From: Casimicrobiaceae bacterium
GTDB lineage: Bacteria; Pseudomonadota; Gammaproteobacteria; Burkholderiales; Casimicrobiaceae
Assembly (NCBI GenBank): GCA_025056355.1
Contig: JANWWI010000006.1
Location: forward strand, 25,584-89,583
Direction of reading: 5' to 3'
Length of the DNA: 64,000 bases
Every line of letters begins with the position of its first letter. Position 1 is the stretch's first letter. Of the stretch, positions 39,290-52,104 are shown piece after piece. The notes below the pieces were generated by a model. That model had not been told where the DNA came from. It worked only from the letters and a program-made list of their open reading frames with translations, and did no database searches. The translations under genes and the position numbers were made by a program.

Positions 39290-41101
39290 ATGAACACGCA
39301 CCTCGGCTTTCGCTTCGGTTCTTGGTTCGCGGCCGTCTTGGGCGTGCTTGCGGCAAGCGCAGTCGGTGCCACAAGCGCTTTTGTCGACGATCCGCCCACA
39401 CGCGTCGGACGGCTCGCGGAGCTGGCCGGCGAAGTCCAGATCGCCGGCGCAAGCGGCGACTGGCAGCGCGCCCCGCGTAACCACCCGGTCATTCGCGGCG
39501 ACAACGTGTATGTGGCCCCTGGCGGTCGCGCCGAAATCGACCTGGGCACCGTCCAGCTCTGGCTCGCTGAGGACAGCGCGCTCTATTTAGAGCAACTCAA
39601 TGACGATGGCGTCGTGCTGCGTCTTGGTTCAGGCGCCTTGGCGGTGCGCGTTCGCGCCGCGCGCATTCCCGAGCGCGTGCGCGTGGTCCTGGAGGCGGGC
39701 GAGGTTGCCTTCCTTCGCCCGGGCTTTTATGTCCTCCATGCTGCAACGAATCTATCGCGCGAAGCCTCCGTCGTGGCGGTGCGCGACGGACTCGCTGAGC
39801 TCGACATTGCCGGCCGGCGACACGTTGTAACGGAGGGACGTCGCATCGCATTCGACAGCTTCGGCACGCGCTGGGATTTCGTTCCGACGCGTGAGGGAAG
39901 CTTCGAGGCCTGGGCTGCGAGTCGAGACCGCCGCTATGACCGACGTCCCGCACGGCGCGTGGAGCCGTGGGACGAAGCGCTGATCGGACTGCTTGACCTT
40001 GATGACTACGGGCGCTGGGACTATTACGCGCCCTACGGTCGGGTCTGGTTCCCCACCGCGGTGCCACCGGGCTGGAGTCCGTATCGCTTTGGCCGCTGGA
40101 TCTATCTGCGCCCCTGGGGTTGGACCTGGATCGACGATGCGCCGTGGGGCTTTGCGCCGATGCATTTCGGCCGTTGGGTACGCATCCATGGGCGCTGGGC
40201 CTGGTGCCCGGGCCTCTACACGGCACGCCCGGTCTACGCGCCAGCGCTCGTGACGTTCTTCGGCGGCGATGGTTGGCAAGTCAGCATCTCGACTGGCCCC
40301 GCGTTCGGGTGGGTGCCGCTCGGCTGGAACGAGCCGTATACGCCGTGGTATTCCTACAGCCCGCAGTATTGGCGCCTCATCAACCGGCCGTACGTGCGAA
40401 ACATCGCCGAGGGTCCTTGGCGCCCGGCAGTCTACGTGCATGCCCGGATTCCCGAGGCCGTGACGCTTGTGCCGATGCAGGTGTTTCTTGCCGGACGTCC
40501 GGTGGCCGAACATCGCCTGCCGGCGCGCGGTGTCGACCCGGCAAGCGCCCCGCCCGCCCGAGTGCACGAATACCTTCCCGCCGGGTGGCAGCCGGCTCAG
40601 CCGCCCGCTGCGCCGCCGATACCCGGGGTTCGCCCCTCCGACATCCCGCCGCTCCTGCCCGGTTCGCGGCCGCGTCCTGCCAGCGAGCCGATCTTCGAAC
40701 GGGCGCCACTCAGCCCCTCGGCTCCGCCCGCAGAGCCGCCCATTCGGCACGACCCGAATCCGGTGCTTCACCCGCCCATGCGCGTGCGCAGCGACGTGCG
40801 CGAGCGCACGTTCGAGGCGCCTCCCGCATCGCGTGAACGACCTCCTGCACCGCCACGCGAGGCAGGGCGCGCCGCACCCCCTGCTGCCTCCTTTCCCGAG
40901 ACGCGCAAGCCGCTTGCGAACGAACCCCCCACGCGTGGCGAGACCGCCAACCCCTCCGCGGCGGGCCGCGGAAACCTCGCCGCACCGGCGCCGGGTCTCG
41001 AGCCGAGCCGCGAGCGCGCCACGCCAGCCGCGCCGAACGAGCCGGAACGGCGCAAACCTCGGGTCGAGCCTGGCGGCGCACCCGCTCTCCAGTCGCTTTA
41101 G
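39290..41101 (+). CDS. FecR/DUF6600-like secreted protein with Pro-rich C-terminus
   Basis: Signal peptide; VGRLAELAGEVQIAGASGDWQRAPRNHPVIRGDNVYVAPGGRAEIDLG (FecR-like); aromatic-rich GRWDYYAPYGRVWFPTAVPPGWSPYRFGRWIYLRPWGWTWIDDAPWGFAPMHFGRW. Confidence 0.8.
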   Translation: MNTHLGFRFGSWFAAVLGVLAASAVGATSAFVDDPPTRVGRLAELAGEVQIAGASGDWQRAPRNHPVIRGDNVYVAPGGRAEIDLGTVQLWLAEDSALYLEQLNDDGVVLRLGSGALAVRVRAARIPERVRVVLEAGEVAFLRPGFYVLHAATNLSREASVVAVRDGLAELDIAGRRHVVTEGRRIAFDSFGTRWDFVPTREGSFEAWAASRDRRYDRRPARRVEPWDEALIGLLDLDDYGRWDYYAPYGRVWFPTAVPPGWSPYRFGRWIYLRPWGWTWIDDAPWGFAPMHFGRWVRIHGRWAWCPGLYTARPVYAPALVTFFGGDGWQVSISTGPAFGWVPLGWNEPYTPWYSYSPQYWRLINRPYVRNIAEGPWRPAVYVHARIPEAVTLVPMQVFLAGRPVAEHRLPARGVDPASAPPARVHEYLPAGWQPAQPPAAPPIPGVRPSDIPPLLPGSRPRPASEPIFERAPLSPSAPPAEPPIRHDPNPVLHPPMRVRSDVRERTFEAPPASRERPPAPPREAGRAAPPAASFPETRKPLANEPPTRGETANPSAAGRGNLAAPAPGLEPSRERATPAAPNEPERRKPRVEPGGAPALQSL

Positions 41102-41117
41102 CGTGCGGCGCGCGTGG

Positions 41118-42482
41118 CTAACGGCCGCTCAAAGGCCGCTGCTGCTCAAGCCACGCGACCGCTGCTTCCAGCACCCGATCGCGACCCTCGCGCAGCGCCG
41201 CGCGCGTGATCGCGATCGGCACGTCGGGGACGATGCCCCGTCCTTCGATCAACCGACCCTGCGCGTCGGTGTAGCCGATTTCGCTGTAGGCAAGCTCCCC
41301 GCCGCCGGGCAAACGCACGTACCCGAGGAACGCAAGCAGGCAGCCGCAGCTCGTCTCGCCGAACACACGCGCACGGCCCGTGGCCTGCAGCGCCGCGGCG
41401 AGCGCCTCGGCGGCACTTGCCGTGCCATGATCGATGAGCACTGCGACCGGCCCGGTAAAGGCTTGAGGATCGCCTGGAGCGTAGCGCTCGGGCGGCATGA
41501 TCGGCACGCCAATGACGGTGACCGGGGCGCCGGTACGCGTCTGCGTGCGGGCAATCAGCGTGCGTTCGCGAAAAAAGGCGCCGGCGATCGCGTCCACCAT
41601 GGCCGCTGAGCCGCCGCCGTTGCCGCGCAAATCGAGAACGAGGCCGGGTGTGGCCGACTGTTCGCGAATGAGCTCAAGCACCCGAGCACGAATCGACTCG
41701 CGAAAGGCGCTAAAGCGCACGTAACCAAATCCCGATGGCAAGGTACGGCCTAGGGCAACAGCGCGCGTGGAAAAGGTGCCAACGCGCAGCCGCACATCGA
41801 AGCGCGAGCCATCCTGGCGTTCGACGCGAAGGCGAACCCCGCCGTCGGAGCCCTCCGCGAGCCGATTGAGGGCGCGGATCGGTTGACGCAGCGCCGCCTG
41901 AGGACTCGACACGGGACGCGCCTGCTCGAGCCAGCGGCGCCACAGCGTGAGGGCATCCTGCTCCTCGATGGCCTCGATTCGCATGCCCGGACGAATCCCC
42001 GCCCACCACGCGTCGCTTTCGGCGTGCACGGAGGTCACGATCAGTTCCCCCTCAAGCTCTCGCAGCGAAAGCCCGAGCCCGCGCGCCTGCTCTGCCCGTC
42101 GCAACGCCACGGCCGTGGGCGATTCGACCCGGGTGTGCGAGTCGCCCAGCTCGCCGGTCATGCGATCGAGCAACTCCCAAAACGCCTCATCGGTCTGCGC
42201 CGCAATCGCCAGCGGCGCCCAACGGGCGCGCGCGGCATGCCAGTCCACGCCATTGAGATCGGCGCGCCAGTAGCGCTCAAGCACGGTCCGCCAAACCAGT
42301 TCCACGGCCGCTTCGCGCTGCGCCCGTCGCTCCTCGCCGCTTGGGGCATCGCTTGCCACCTCCGCGCGCGGCAGCGCCCGGCCCACGACGTTGTAGGGAT
42401 CAAGCGCGGCACAACCGGCAAGCGCCAAGACAACGCCTAACACCGGCCAAAGCCGTGGCGCACGTCGGCGAACCTCACGCAT
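41118..42482 (-). CDS. S41 family C-terminal processing-type peptidase (lipoprotein)
   Basis: Lipobox LALAGCAAL; VLDLRGNGGGSAAMVDAIAG; VLIDHGTASAAEALAAALQATGRARVFGETSCG. Confidence 0.88.
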   Translation of the reverse strand: MREVRRRAPRLWPVLGVVLALAGCAALDPYNVVGRALPRAEVASDAPSGEERRAQREAAVELVWRTVLERYWRADLNGVDWHAARARWAPLAIAAQTDEAFWELLDRMTGELGDSHTRVESPTAVALRRAEQARGLGLSLRELEGELIVTSVHAESDAWWAGIRPGMRIEAIEEQDALTLWRRWLEQARPVSSPQAALRQPIRALNRLAEGSDGGVRLRVERQDGSRFDVRLRVGTFSTRAVALGRTLPSGFGYVRFSAFRESIRARVLELIREQSATPGLVLDLRGNGGGSAAMVDAIAGAFFRERTLIARTQTRTGAPVTVIGVPIMPPERYAPGDPQAFTGPVAVLIDHGTASAAEALAAALQATGRARVFGETSCGCLLAFLGYVRLPGGGELAYSEIGYTDAQGRLIEGRGIVPDVPIAITRAALREGRDRVLEAAVAWLEQQRPLSGR

Positions 42483-42786
42483 CCTCGGGAGCCTCGGGCC
42501 TTTTTTCCGCGATGACCAGCGTCGGCGCGTAGGCTTTGGCCAGCGCCCGCAGATACGGCACGGTTCCGGCAATCACCTCGGCCGTGGCACGAACCCCGTC
42601 TTCGCTGACCACACCCTCGGCAATCGCGCGCTCGAGACGCTCGCGCTCAGCCGGCGCCACCAGCAGGCGAAGCCTCGCGATCACGTGGGCGCGCAAGGCC
42701 TCTTCGCTGGCAAAGCTGTGCGTGCTTGGCCTTCCGAACGGGGATCCCTCAACCACGATAAAGCGCGCAGGTGGGCGATCGGTCAT
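42475..42786 (-). CDS. conserved hypothetical protein
   Basis: 103-aa ORF overlapping the S41 peptidase start by 8 nt, same strand; no domain recognised. Confidence 0.55.
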   Translation of the reverse strand: MTDRPPARFIVVEGSPFGRPSTHSFASEEALRAHVIARLRLLVAPAERERLERAIAEGVVSEDGVRATAEVIAGTVPYLRALAKAYAPTLVIAEKRPEAPEDA

Positions 42787-43115
42787 GCGCTTGCCGCCTC
42801 CGCGATAACAAAGGCCGGTGCAGATGCTAACGCGCTCGGGCCCGCGCTGTGGCCGCAGTGGAAACGGTCGTCAGAAGCACCGATCGGCTGCACCGATCAG
42901 GGCGCCTGCCATGGCTTGAGCCCTCGATGAGACGGCAACCAAGCACGCCAACCACTGAGAAAGCGAAGCAGACGGCAACACCCCCGAGATATGGACGATT
43001 TTTTGCGGCCAATCCCTTGCACGAATCGCCGCGCGGGCTCATGATTTGCCATTGGCTACCCAGGTCATCACGTCGTCCGCGTCACCGCGGTCGCGTCCCT
43101 TTTGTGAGGAGCGCT

Positions 43116-43556
43116 ATGTCCGATCCCTTTCCCTCTCCTTCGACCAGTCCCGCAGGCGGTGCGGCCGCCGAGGCCAGCCCCGCCGGCGGAGGCGCCTCCG
43201 CTCGCGCCGAAGCGGAGGCGCCTGCCGAGACCGATGTGCAAATCACGCACCTCATCTATGCCCTCTATGCGCTCGGGCTGTTGAGTTTTGGCCTGCTTGC
43301 CGTCTTCGGCCTCATCCTCGCCTACGTCAAACGCGACGACGTGGCCGGAACCTACCTCGACTCGCACTTCAGCTGGCTCATCCGAACAGCCTGGTGGAGC
43401 CTCGCTTGGCTGGCGCTCATCGTCCTCTTCATTCTGCTCACGCTCGGCATCGGTCTGCTTGTGGCCTGGATCTTGGTCGGGATTCTGCTGCTCTGGGTCG
43501 TCTACCGAATCGTCAAGGGCTGGCTGCGGCTCATCGAAAAGCGCGCGTTGACCTGA
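43116..43556 (+). CDS. DUF4870-like small membrane protein
   Basis: VQITHLIYALYALGLLSFGLLAVFGLILAYVKRDDVAGTYLDSHFSWLIRTAWWSLAWLALIVLF... Confidence 0.8.
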   Translation: MSDPFPSPSTSPAGGAAAEASPAGGGASARAEAEAPAETDVQITHLIYALYALGLLSFGLLAVFGLILAYVKRDDVAGTYLDSHFSWLIRTAWWSLAWLALIVLFILLTLGIGLLVAWILVGILLLWVVYRIVKGWLRLIEKRALT

Positions 43557-43799
43557 CGCAGCAAGCGGCCACCGACGCAAGGCGGAGGCACGACTGCCTT
43601 CGCCCGGTTCGCGCCCCGTCCCGGCGGGTGGCTCCGGTCCCGTTTCGTCCCAAACCCCCCCGTTGTCGCATCCGGCCCGAGACCGGCCGGTAGCACGCAC
43701 GGCGCTAAGCGCCGGCTCAGCGAGGGCAGATCAGGAGATGCCCGCAGGCCAGTCGAAGCCCGGGCCCGGCGCGCGATCGCCGTGACGAATCGATCGGCC

Positions 43800-45445
<1,646 letters not shown>

Positions 45446-45493
45446 CGTTTCCCTGCGCGCTGCTCGTTCGCGCCTGCTGGCCAAGCCGGCGTG

Positions 45494-47356
45494 TTACGGG
45501 TAGTCCGCGCGAAGTCGCTGCTGCAGCTTGCGCGCTTGCCGAAAACATTCCTTGAGGATGCGCGCATCGATCGTCGACAGCGTATCGAGTGGCAGCGCAT
45601 TGGGTGCTTGCGCGAACGCGGGCGCTTGCTGGAGGCGTAACCGTAACCCCTGCAAAAAGCCGAAGGCATCGACCCATGTCCGCGCCTCGACTTCGGGCAG
45701 GAGTCCTCGCTGCGCGAGCCGAGTGAGCCGTTGCGCGGTGTTGGTTGCCGGCTCCGCGCAGGCGAGCGCCAAGACGCGCGCCCCATCGACGAAAGGCCGG
45801 ATGCCGTAGCGCTTCAAATCGATGACCTGCCGCCCTTCGATCGTCTCCGTGGCGGCGATGTTGCCGAGCCAGTTGAGCGGTGGTTCCGTCTCAAGCGCGT
45901 TGTGCGCAAGCTGCTTGAGAAAACGTGGCGTGGCAGACGCCTGCGCAAGCACCTCGGTGCGCAGCGTCTCGGCCAGCGCGGCATTACCCCACAGCGGCCG
46001 CAGATCGAAAAAGATGTTGGCCGCAAGCAGGGCCTGCGGACTGCCGCGATCGATCCAGCCGGCGAAGCGCTCACGCCAGACCTGGAGCGGTTGCGCGAAC
46101 TCGGGGTTACCTGCCATGAGGTTGCCCTTACAGCGCGGAAAGCCACAGGCATCAAGCGCGTCATTGGCCTCACGGGCAAATGCGCTCAACGCCGCCTGCG
46201 CGCTGCCATCGGCCAGAATCAGGGCATTGTCCTGATCCGTCGAGATGGTTTGCTCGTGGCGCCCTTCGCTGCCAAGCGCAATCCAGCACAGCTGCGCGGC
46301 ATCGATGCCATGGCGCGGCGCGAGGGTGTCAAGAAGCCGCGCGACGATCTGGTCGTTGAGCCGGCTCACAAACTGCGTCATCGTGAGCGGCTGCACGCCC
46401 TGGGCGATGAGGTTTTTCGCGAGCTCGCGCGCATCGCGTGCGCAAACGATGAGTTGCTCAAGGCTACTGGCACGTCGGATGGCACCCGAAAGCCCCGTGA
46501 GCGAATGGCGCTGAAGCGCGAACAGATCGCGTTCTGACACCACGCCTCTGAGGCGTCCCTCGCGATCGGTCACGGCGATGTGCCGGAAACCGCGCTCCGC
46601 CATGAGCAGCGCCGCATCCACGGCCGTGTGTTCCGTGCTCAATGTGACCACCGGCTGGGAGGCGACTTCGACGAGACGCCGCTCGATGGGAACCTTGGCG
46701 AGCACGACCCGCGGCACGAGATCGCGCTCGGTGAAGATGCCCACCGGTCGGCGCTCGTCATCGACCACGAGGACCGATCCGATCGCGTGTTCCTGCATCA
46801 GGGTGAGCGCCTCTTCGATCGAGGCCTCGGGCCCTACGCTGATCGGCTGGCGCCGTAACAGCTGGCCCAGCGTCCTCGGCAGCATCTGCTCGGCGCTGCC
46901 TTCAAGCGCGTAACTTGCGGAAAGGGCGCGCTGCGAGCGCTCGAGCAAAAAGCTGAGCCGCTGATCGCAAAAATCGGCCAGCACCCGAATCGTTCTGGTA
47001 CAGGCGATGAAGTCTTGCGCCGGAATTCGCAGCGCGAAGACTTCGTCCTCGGCGTGAAATCGGCTGATCGTGGGTCGCCCGGTCAAAATCGCGCCCACGG
47101 GAAACATCTCCCCGGCCACCAGCTCGATCGCGAGCGCCGCGGCAGTGCCCTGCCGCTCGCCTCGCACGCGCCCTGAAAGCACGATCCAACACTCCTCGGC
47201 AGCCACGCCAGCGGGTAACAGCACCTCCCCCGGCGGGTGATAACTCACCCGGGCGCGCGCAAAAAATTCCGCGCACTCGGCCTCCGACATGCCGGAGAAC
47301 GGTTCGTGCGAGCGCAACAGTTCAAGATACGGTTCAACCGCCGCCAAGCCTTGCAT
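45494..47356 (-). CDS. cNMP-binding / CBS pair / DUF294 nucleotidyltransferase-like protein
   Basis: cNMP fold N-term; IGSVLVVDDERRPVGIFTERDLV and RHIAVTDREGRLRGVVSERDLF (CBS); WIALGSEGRHEQTISTDQDNALIL (NTase). Confidence 0.9.
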   Translation of the reverse strand: MQGLAAVEPYLELLRSHEPFSGMSEAECAEFFARARVSYHPPGEVLLPAGVAAEECWIVLSGRVRGERQGTAAALAIELVAGEMFPVGAILTGRPTISRFHAEDEVFALRIPAQDFIACTRTIRVLADFCDQRLSFLLERSQRALSASYALEGSAEQMLPRTLGQLLRRQPISVGPEASIEEALTLMQEHAIGSVLVVDDERRPVGIFTERDLVPRVVLAKVPIERRLVEVASQPVVTLSTEHTAVDAALLMAERGFRHIAVTDREGRLRGVVSERDLFALQRHSLTGLSGAIRRASSLEQLIVCARDARELAKNLIAQGVQPLTMTQFVSRLNDQIVARLLDTLAPRHGIDAAQLCWIALGSEGRHEQTISTDQDNALILADGSAQAALSAFAREANDALDACGFPRCKGNLMAGNPEFAQPLQVWRERFAGWIDRGSPQALLAANIFFDLRPLWGNAALAETLRTEVLAQASATPRFLKQLAHNALETEPPLNWLGNIAATETIEGRQVIDLKRYGIRPFVDGARVLALACAEPATNTAQRLTRLAQRGLLPEVEARTWVDAFGFLQGLRLRLQQAPAFAQAPNALPLDTLSTIDARILKECFRQARKLQQRLRADYP

Positions 47357-47540
47357 CGCTCCGATTATCGATGGCCCGAGGCGAGGTAGGCGCTCCCCGG
47401 ATCGTTGCTGCAAGCCTTCGAGCCGAAAGAGGCCGTTGCAGTCGCCCTCCGCCGAGCTGCTTCGGGAGCCCGTGCGGCACGACTCTGGCGCGATGCAGCG
47501 CCGCGTTTGCCGTCACGGTGCGCTCCGAAAAAAGCAACGC

Positions 47541-50159
47541 CTAGCGCTGCGGCTTGAGTAAATGGCCGAGCCACTCATTCAACTGCGCCGAACGCTCGGG
47601 ACAGGCCGCCATGCGCTCGATCTGCAGGCGCTCGAGCGCATGCGCCGGCCCCACGTGTCGATGCACGTGCTCAAAGGCCTCGACAAGCCGCGCGGCCAGC
47701 GTCGGGTTACGTCGGTCGTAGGCAAGCACACGCTCGGCAAGCAATGCGTAGCCCGAACCATCGGCGCGGTGAAAGCCCTCCCAGTTCTGCTCGGCAAAGA
47801 CCTGCAGCAAGGCGCGCACGCGATTCGGGTTACGGGTGTCGAAGTCCGGCCGCTGCTCGAGCGATTCGATCCGTTGCGCGGTGGTGTCGCGCGCACGCGC
47901 CCAGAGGGCGTACCAACGGTCGAGCAACAGCGGCTCGGCCTCGCCACGACGGGCAAAGTCCGCCATCGCCCGATCGCGTTCGGTGCCGGGATGCTCGTTG
48001 AGCACAACAAGCGCCGAAAGCCGATCCGTGAGGTTGTTCGCTTCGCGGTAGCGCCGCGCCGCGTGTTCAACCGCACGCTCGGGAGCCGCCGCGGACAGCC
48101 AATGCAACAACGCAGCCGAGAGGGCGCGAAGCCCTGCATCCTGCGCCGTAGGCGCATAGGCGCGTCCGGCCAGTTGCTCGCACAGCGCCTCGTAGCGGGC
48201 CTCCGCAAGGGTAGCCGTATCCGCACAAAGTGCGCGCACGAGTCGATGGCGCGCCGCGGCGGCGCGCTGTGGATCGTAACGATCGAGCCGATCGACGAGC
48301 TCGGCCACGCTCGGCAGCGCAAGTAGCCGTGCCAGTAGCGCCGGATCCTCATGCTCTTCGGCGAGGAGCCGCTCGAGCACGCGGCGCAAGGCGGCACGGG
48401 CGCCCTCGAACACGGGCCGACCCGGCTGAGCGTGCAGCTCCGAGGAGAACGCGGCTGCATAGAGACGACGCACGGCCGCCCAGCGCGCAAAGCTGTCTTC
48501 TTCGTCGAGGGCAAGCCGCTCGCAGGTTGAGGCGTCAAACTCCTCCTCGATCTCCACGGGCGCGGAAAACCCCCGTAGCAGCGACACCACGGGCCGTTCG
48601 CGCCATCCTTCGAACACGAGCCGTGTCTGCTCCTGCTCCAACACAAGCTCGTGCGTCTCGCGCAACCCGTGAGTGCGATCGAGCAAGGCAAGCGAAAGCG
48701 GAATCACCATCGGCTGCGTGTCCGTCTGCGCTTGCGTCGCTGGGACCTGTTGGACAATGAGCAGCGAAAAGCGCCCGGTGGTGGGATCGTGCGCTTCGGT
48801 CACAGACAAACGTGGGGTGCCCGCTTGGCTGTACCAGCGTGCGAAGGCCCTCAGGTCGCGGCCGCTCGCCTCGGCGATCGCGGCGAGAAAATCGTCGCAG
48901 GTGACGGCCTGGCCGTCGTGGCGCGAAAAGTACAGATCGCAGCCGCGCCGCCACGCCTCATCGCCAACCAGCCGATGCAACATGCGCAGGACTTCGGCGC
49001 CCTTCTCGTAGACCGTGACGGTGTAGAAGTTCTCGATTGCCTCGTAACGCTCCGGGCGTACGGGATGCGCCATCGGGCCAGCGGCCTGCGGAAACTGGCG
49101 ATGGATGAGGATGGCGGCCTGATCGATGCGCGCCACCGCCGCTGAAGTGCGGCCGGCCATGTACTGCTGTTCGCGATAGACCGTCAAGCCCTCCTTGAGC
49201 GAGAGTTGGAACCAGTCGCGGCAGGTGACCCGGTTGCCGCTCCAGTTGTGGAAGTATTCATGCGCGACCACGGCGTCGATTGCCTGATAGTCCTCGTCGG
49301 TCGCAATCTCGGGGTCGGCGAGCAGATAACGCCGGTTGAAGATATTGAGGCCCTTGTTTTCCATGGCTCCGGCGTTGAACTCGCTTGCGGCAAAGATCAT
49401 GAAGCGATCCAAGTCGTACTCGCGTCCGTAATGCTGCTCGTCCCAGCGCATCGCGGACTTCAGGCAACTGAGCGCCCAACGCAGGCGTTCGAGGTCGCCG
49501 CCGTCGCTGTAGAGTTCAAGCCGAACCGGACGCCCGGAAGCCGTGACGAATTCATCCTGGAGACATTCGAGCCGTCCGGCCACAAGCGCAAACAAGTAAC
49601 ACGGTTTCGGGTAGGGATCTTCCCAGAGACACTCGTGGCGTCCGCCGGGCAAGGCCTTTGCCGAGATGAGATTGCCGTTCGACAGCAGCACCGGAAAGCG
49701 CTCGCGATCCGCGCACAGACGCACGCGGTAGCGCGAAAGAACGTCGGGCCGGTCGGGAAACCACGTGATGCGGCGAAAGCCTTCGGCCTCGCATTGCGTG
49801 CACAAGACCTCTCCGATCGCGTAAAGCCCCAACAGCGCGGTATTCGCACTCGGATCGACAACGGTCTGAATGCCGAGCACGCCGCGAGCCGGCAGCCCGT
49901 GCAGCAGCAGCGGTTCGCCGGCCTCGGGGAGCGCAACCGGAAGCGGCTGGCCATTGAGCTCAAAGGCCGTTTCAAGATGGCCTTCCCCGTTGAGCTCCAG
50001 AGGGGCATCGGCCGGCGCACTGGGGGATCGCTCGAAATGCAAGCGGGCCGTCACTCGCGTGCGGTTCAATTCAAGCTCGAAGTCGAGCTCGATCCTGGGA
50101 ACAAAGAAGCATGGCGGCTCATAATCAGAACGGTACCTAAGCTTGACAGAGCGTTGCAC
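47541..50159 (-). CDS. pepN: aminopeptidase N
   Basis: GAMENKGLNIFN, VVAHEYFHNWSGNRVTCRDWFQLSLKEGLTVYRE (HExxH...E); M1 family. Confidence 0.96.
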   Translation of the reverse strand: MQRSVKLRYRSDYEPPCFFVPRIELDFELELNRTRVTARLHFERSPSAPADAPLELNGEGHLETAFELNGQPLPVALPEAGEPLLLHGLPARGVLGIQTVVDPSANTALLGLYAIGEVLCTQCEAEGFRRITWFPDRPDVLSRYRVRLCADRERFPVLLSNGNLISAKALPGGRHECLWEDPYPKPCYLFALVAGRLECLQDEFVTASGRPVRLELYSDGGDLERLRWALSCLKSAMRWDEQHYGREYDLDRFMIFAASEFNAGAMENKGLNIFNRRYLLADPEIATDEDYQAIDAVVAHEYFHNWSGNRVTCRDWFQLSLKEGLTVYREQQYMAGRTSAAVARIDQAAILIHRQFPQAAGPMAHPVRPERYEAIENFYTVTVYEKGAEVLRMLHRLVGDEAWRRGCDLYFSRHDGQAVTCDDFLAAIAEASGRDLRAFARWYSQAGTPRLSVTEAHDPTTGRFSLLIVQQVPATQAQTDTQPMVIPLSLALLDRTHGLRETHELVLEQEQTRLVFEGWRERPVVSLLRGFSAPVEIEEEFDASTCERLALDEEDSFARWAAVRRLYAAAFSSELHAQPGRPVFEGARAALRRVLERLLAEEHEDPALLARLLALPSVAELVDRLDRYDPQRAAAARHRLVRALCADTATLAEARYEALCEQLAGRAYAPTAQDAGLRALSAALLHWLSAAAPERAVEHAARRYREANNLTDRLSALVVLNEHPGTERDRAMADFARRGEAEPLLLDRWYALWARARDTTAQRIESLEQRPDFDTRNPNRVRALLQVFAEQNWEGFHRADGSGYALLAERVLAYDRRNPTLAARLVEAFEHVHRHVGPAHALERLQIERMAACPERSAQLNEWLGHLLKPQR

Positions 50160-50340
50160 TCGATATCCTCAAGCAGAATAAACGCGGTTCCCGCGCCTCC
50201 GAGCCGCCGGGGCAAAATCCGCGAACCACGATCGCGATGAAGCGACGATTCATTCTAGGAACGCGCATACACCACGAGCCCCCTGGCTTGCGGGGCGCGG
50301 GTCGCCGTGGGCATGGGCGCTTCCGAACCAAGGTTCGGCC

Positions 50341-52104
50341 ATGAACGAGCGACGCCGTCCACCGTCGCGCGCGAGCACCCCCGGGCAGGAGGCCCGATCC
50401 GGCGCTCGATCGAGGCTCGGAAGCGGAGTGCTGGACTGGATCACCGCTTTGCGCGATCCGTATCCGCTTGCTTCGGAGCGCCAGGCTCGCAAGTTCGTCG
50501 CCTCGCTGGATCGCGATCTGTTTGTCGCGTTCGACCAACTCGAAACGCTTTTGCGGCGATTCCGCGACGACGATGAACGGCGCTCGGTCAGAAACTTCAC
50601 GGCCCTGCTCGCCTTGGATGAGGCCTCCCGCCCTCTCTACAGTCGCATCGAGCACGATTACCTCACCGCGGCTGAAGCGGGGCATAGCCTACGCGATCGG
50701 CTCTGGAGCGTGGGCTACGAGTTGGCGCAGCGCTTTGCCGAGGCCTACCTCACCCACTTTGACGGTGAGGCCCGAGCTCGGACCCGTTCGGAACCGGCCA
50801 CCTTCGCCGCAGTGAGCGTACGGCTGCTCTTGCACCGCACCACGGCTTATCGCTACCGGCTATATCGGCATGAAGAGTGGGTGCCCGCGATTTGGCTGGA
50901 CATCAATGCTTCGTTTCGCGCGATCTGCGACCTCGGCCTCGAACAGCTTTCGGTACCGCTCGAGGAGGGGCGATCGACCCGTGCCGTGGCGGCGTTTTCG
51001 ATCTTGCAGTTGCTGCGGCTGGCCAACGCGGGCGCCTTTACGCCCTCACAAACCTTTGCGCTTTGGCAACGGCTGACTGAATTCGCTCACGACGCACGCC
51101 TGACGCCGCGCCCGACCGGCGAGGATGGCTTCTATATCGATCTGTCAGGACACGAGGGTTTGCGACCGCGGCACCAACTCTCAGACGGCGGCCAGTTTCT
51201 GTTCCTCGACACGAGTGCGATTTTTCATCGCTTCAACGCCTGGCTGGATCAGCTCGAGCGAGAGTTTCGGGACGCCGCCCAAACGCCGGCCCGCGAAAAT
51301 CGTCCCGCCGCGGCGCTGCTTGCGCTGCGCAGTGCCGTGCTGCGCATCGATCCGCGCTTCAAGCCGCTCATGCGCGCCAGTGTGCGCACCCCGCATAGCG
51401 GCCGTCTGCTCACCGCGCTCGGCATCGCCGCCTCAGCGGCCACCTTGACATACGATCCTCGAGTGATCGCCTCGGCGCTCGACGGTACCCAGTCAGAGGA
51501 CAGTCGCGCCGAGCTCCGCACCATGGGCCAACTGACCGATTCCCTGCTCGGCCGTCTGCCGCCCGATTTGCCGGCCGAGATCGCGCGGCTGGACGTCGGC
51601 TTCTGGCGTCTGCGCGACCGCAGCGACCTTGGCTACCGTGTCGTGGTCGATCAGGTCGACCCGAATCGATTTCGGCTTCGAGACCTGGCCCTGGTCTCAG
51701 AAGATCCACCCAACCACGGCTGGCAAGTCGCCTTCATCGCGCGGCTTGTCAAGCTACCGGCCGGACAGGTCGAACTCGGACTGCAAGTGATCTCCCGCGA
51801 TGCCGAAACCGTGGAACTCGAACTGCTTGAACCCTCGCGCTCACGCGACGATGCGCCGCAAGCCGCGCTCGGCAAGACGTTTCGCGCGCTGCGTTTACGC
51901 TCGGCATTTCATGCCCAGCCGCTTCTGGGCACGACGTGGATCGTCCCGCTTGCCGACTTCACACAGGGCACCCGGTATCGCCTCCTCGCCTCAGGGCGCC
52001 AGTTCGAAACGCAGCAGGTGCTCGCCGACGGCCCGACTTGGGTCTGGATCAAGCCGGCCGAGGTGAGTGCGCCGGAGCGCCTCGAGGCAAGGAGTCAGCG
52101 CTAG
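50341..52104 (+). CDS. hypothetical protein (588 aa)
   Basis: Long ORF with coherent codon usage; no domain confidently recognised. Confidence 0.75.
   Translation: MNERRRPPSRASTPGQEARSGARSRLGSGVLDWITALRDPYPLASERQARKFVASLDRDLFVAFDQLETLLRRFRDDDERRSVRNFTALLALDEASRPLYSRIEHDYLTAAEAGHSLRDRLWSVGYELAQRFAEAYLTHFDGEARARTRSEPATFAAVSVRLLLHRTTAYRYRLYRHEEWVPAIWLDINASFRAICDLGLEQLSVPLEEGRSTRAVAAFSILQLLRLANAGAFTPSQTFALWQRLTEFAHDARLTPRPTGEDGFYIDLSGHEGLRPRHQLSDGGQFLFLDTSAIFHRFNAWLDQLEREFRDAAQTPARENRPAAALLALRSAVLRIDPRFKPLMRASVRTPHSGRLLTALGIAASAATLTYDPRVIASALDGTQSEDSRAELRTMGQLTDSLLGRLPPDLPAEIARLDVGFWRLRDRSDLGYRVVVDQVDPNRFRLRDLALVSEDPPNHGWQVAFIARLVKLPAGQVELGLQVISRDAETVELELLEPSRSRDDAPQAALGKTFRALRLRSAFHAQPLLGTTWIVPLADFTQGTRYRLLASGRQFETQQVLADGPTWVWIKPAEVSAPERLEARSQR

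Noticed and set aside
47579-48691. 370-aa minus-strand ORF
   Set aside because: Out-of-frame overlap within pepN; R/S/C-rich shadow ORF.
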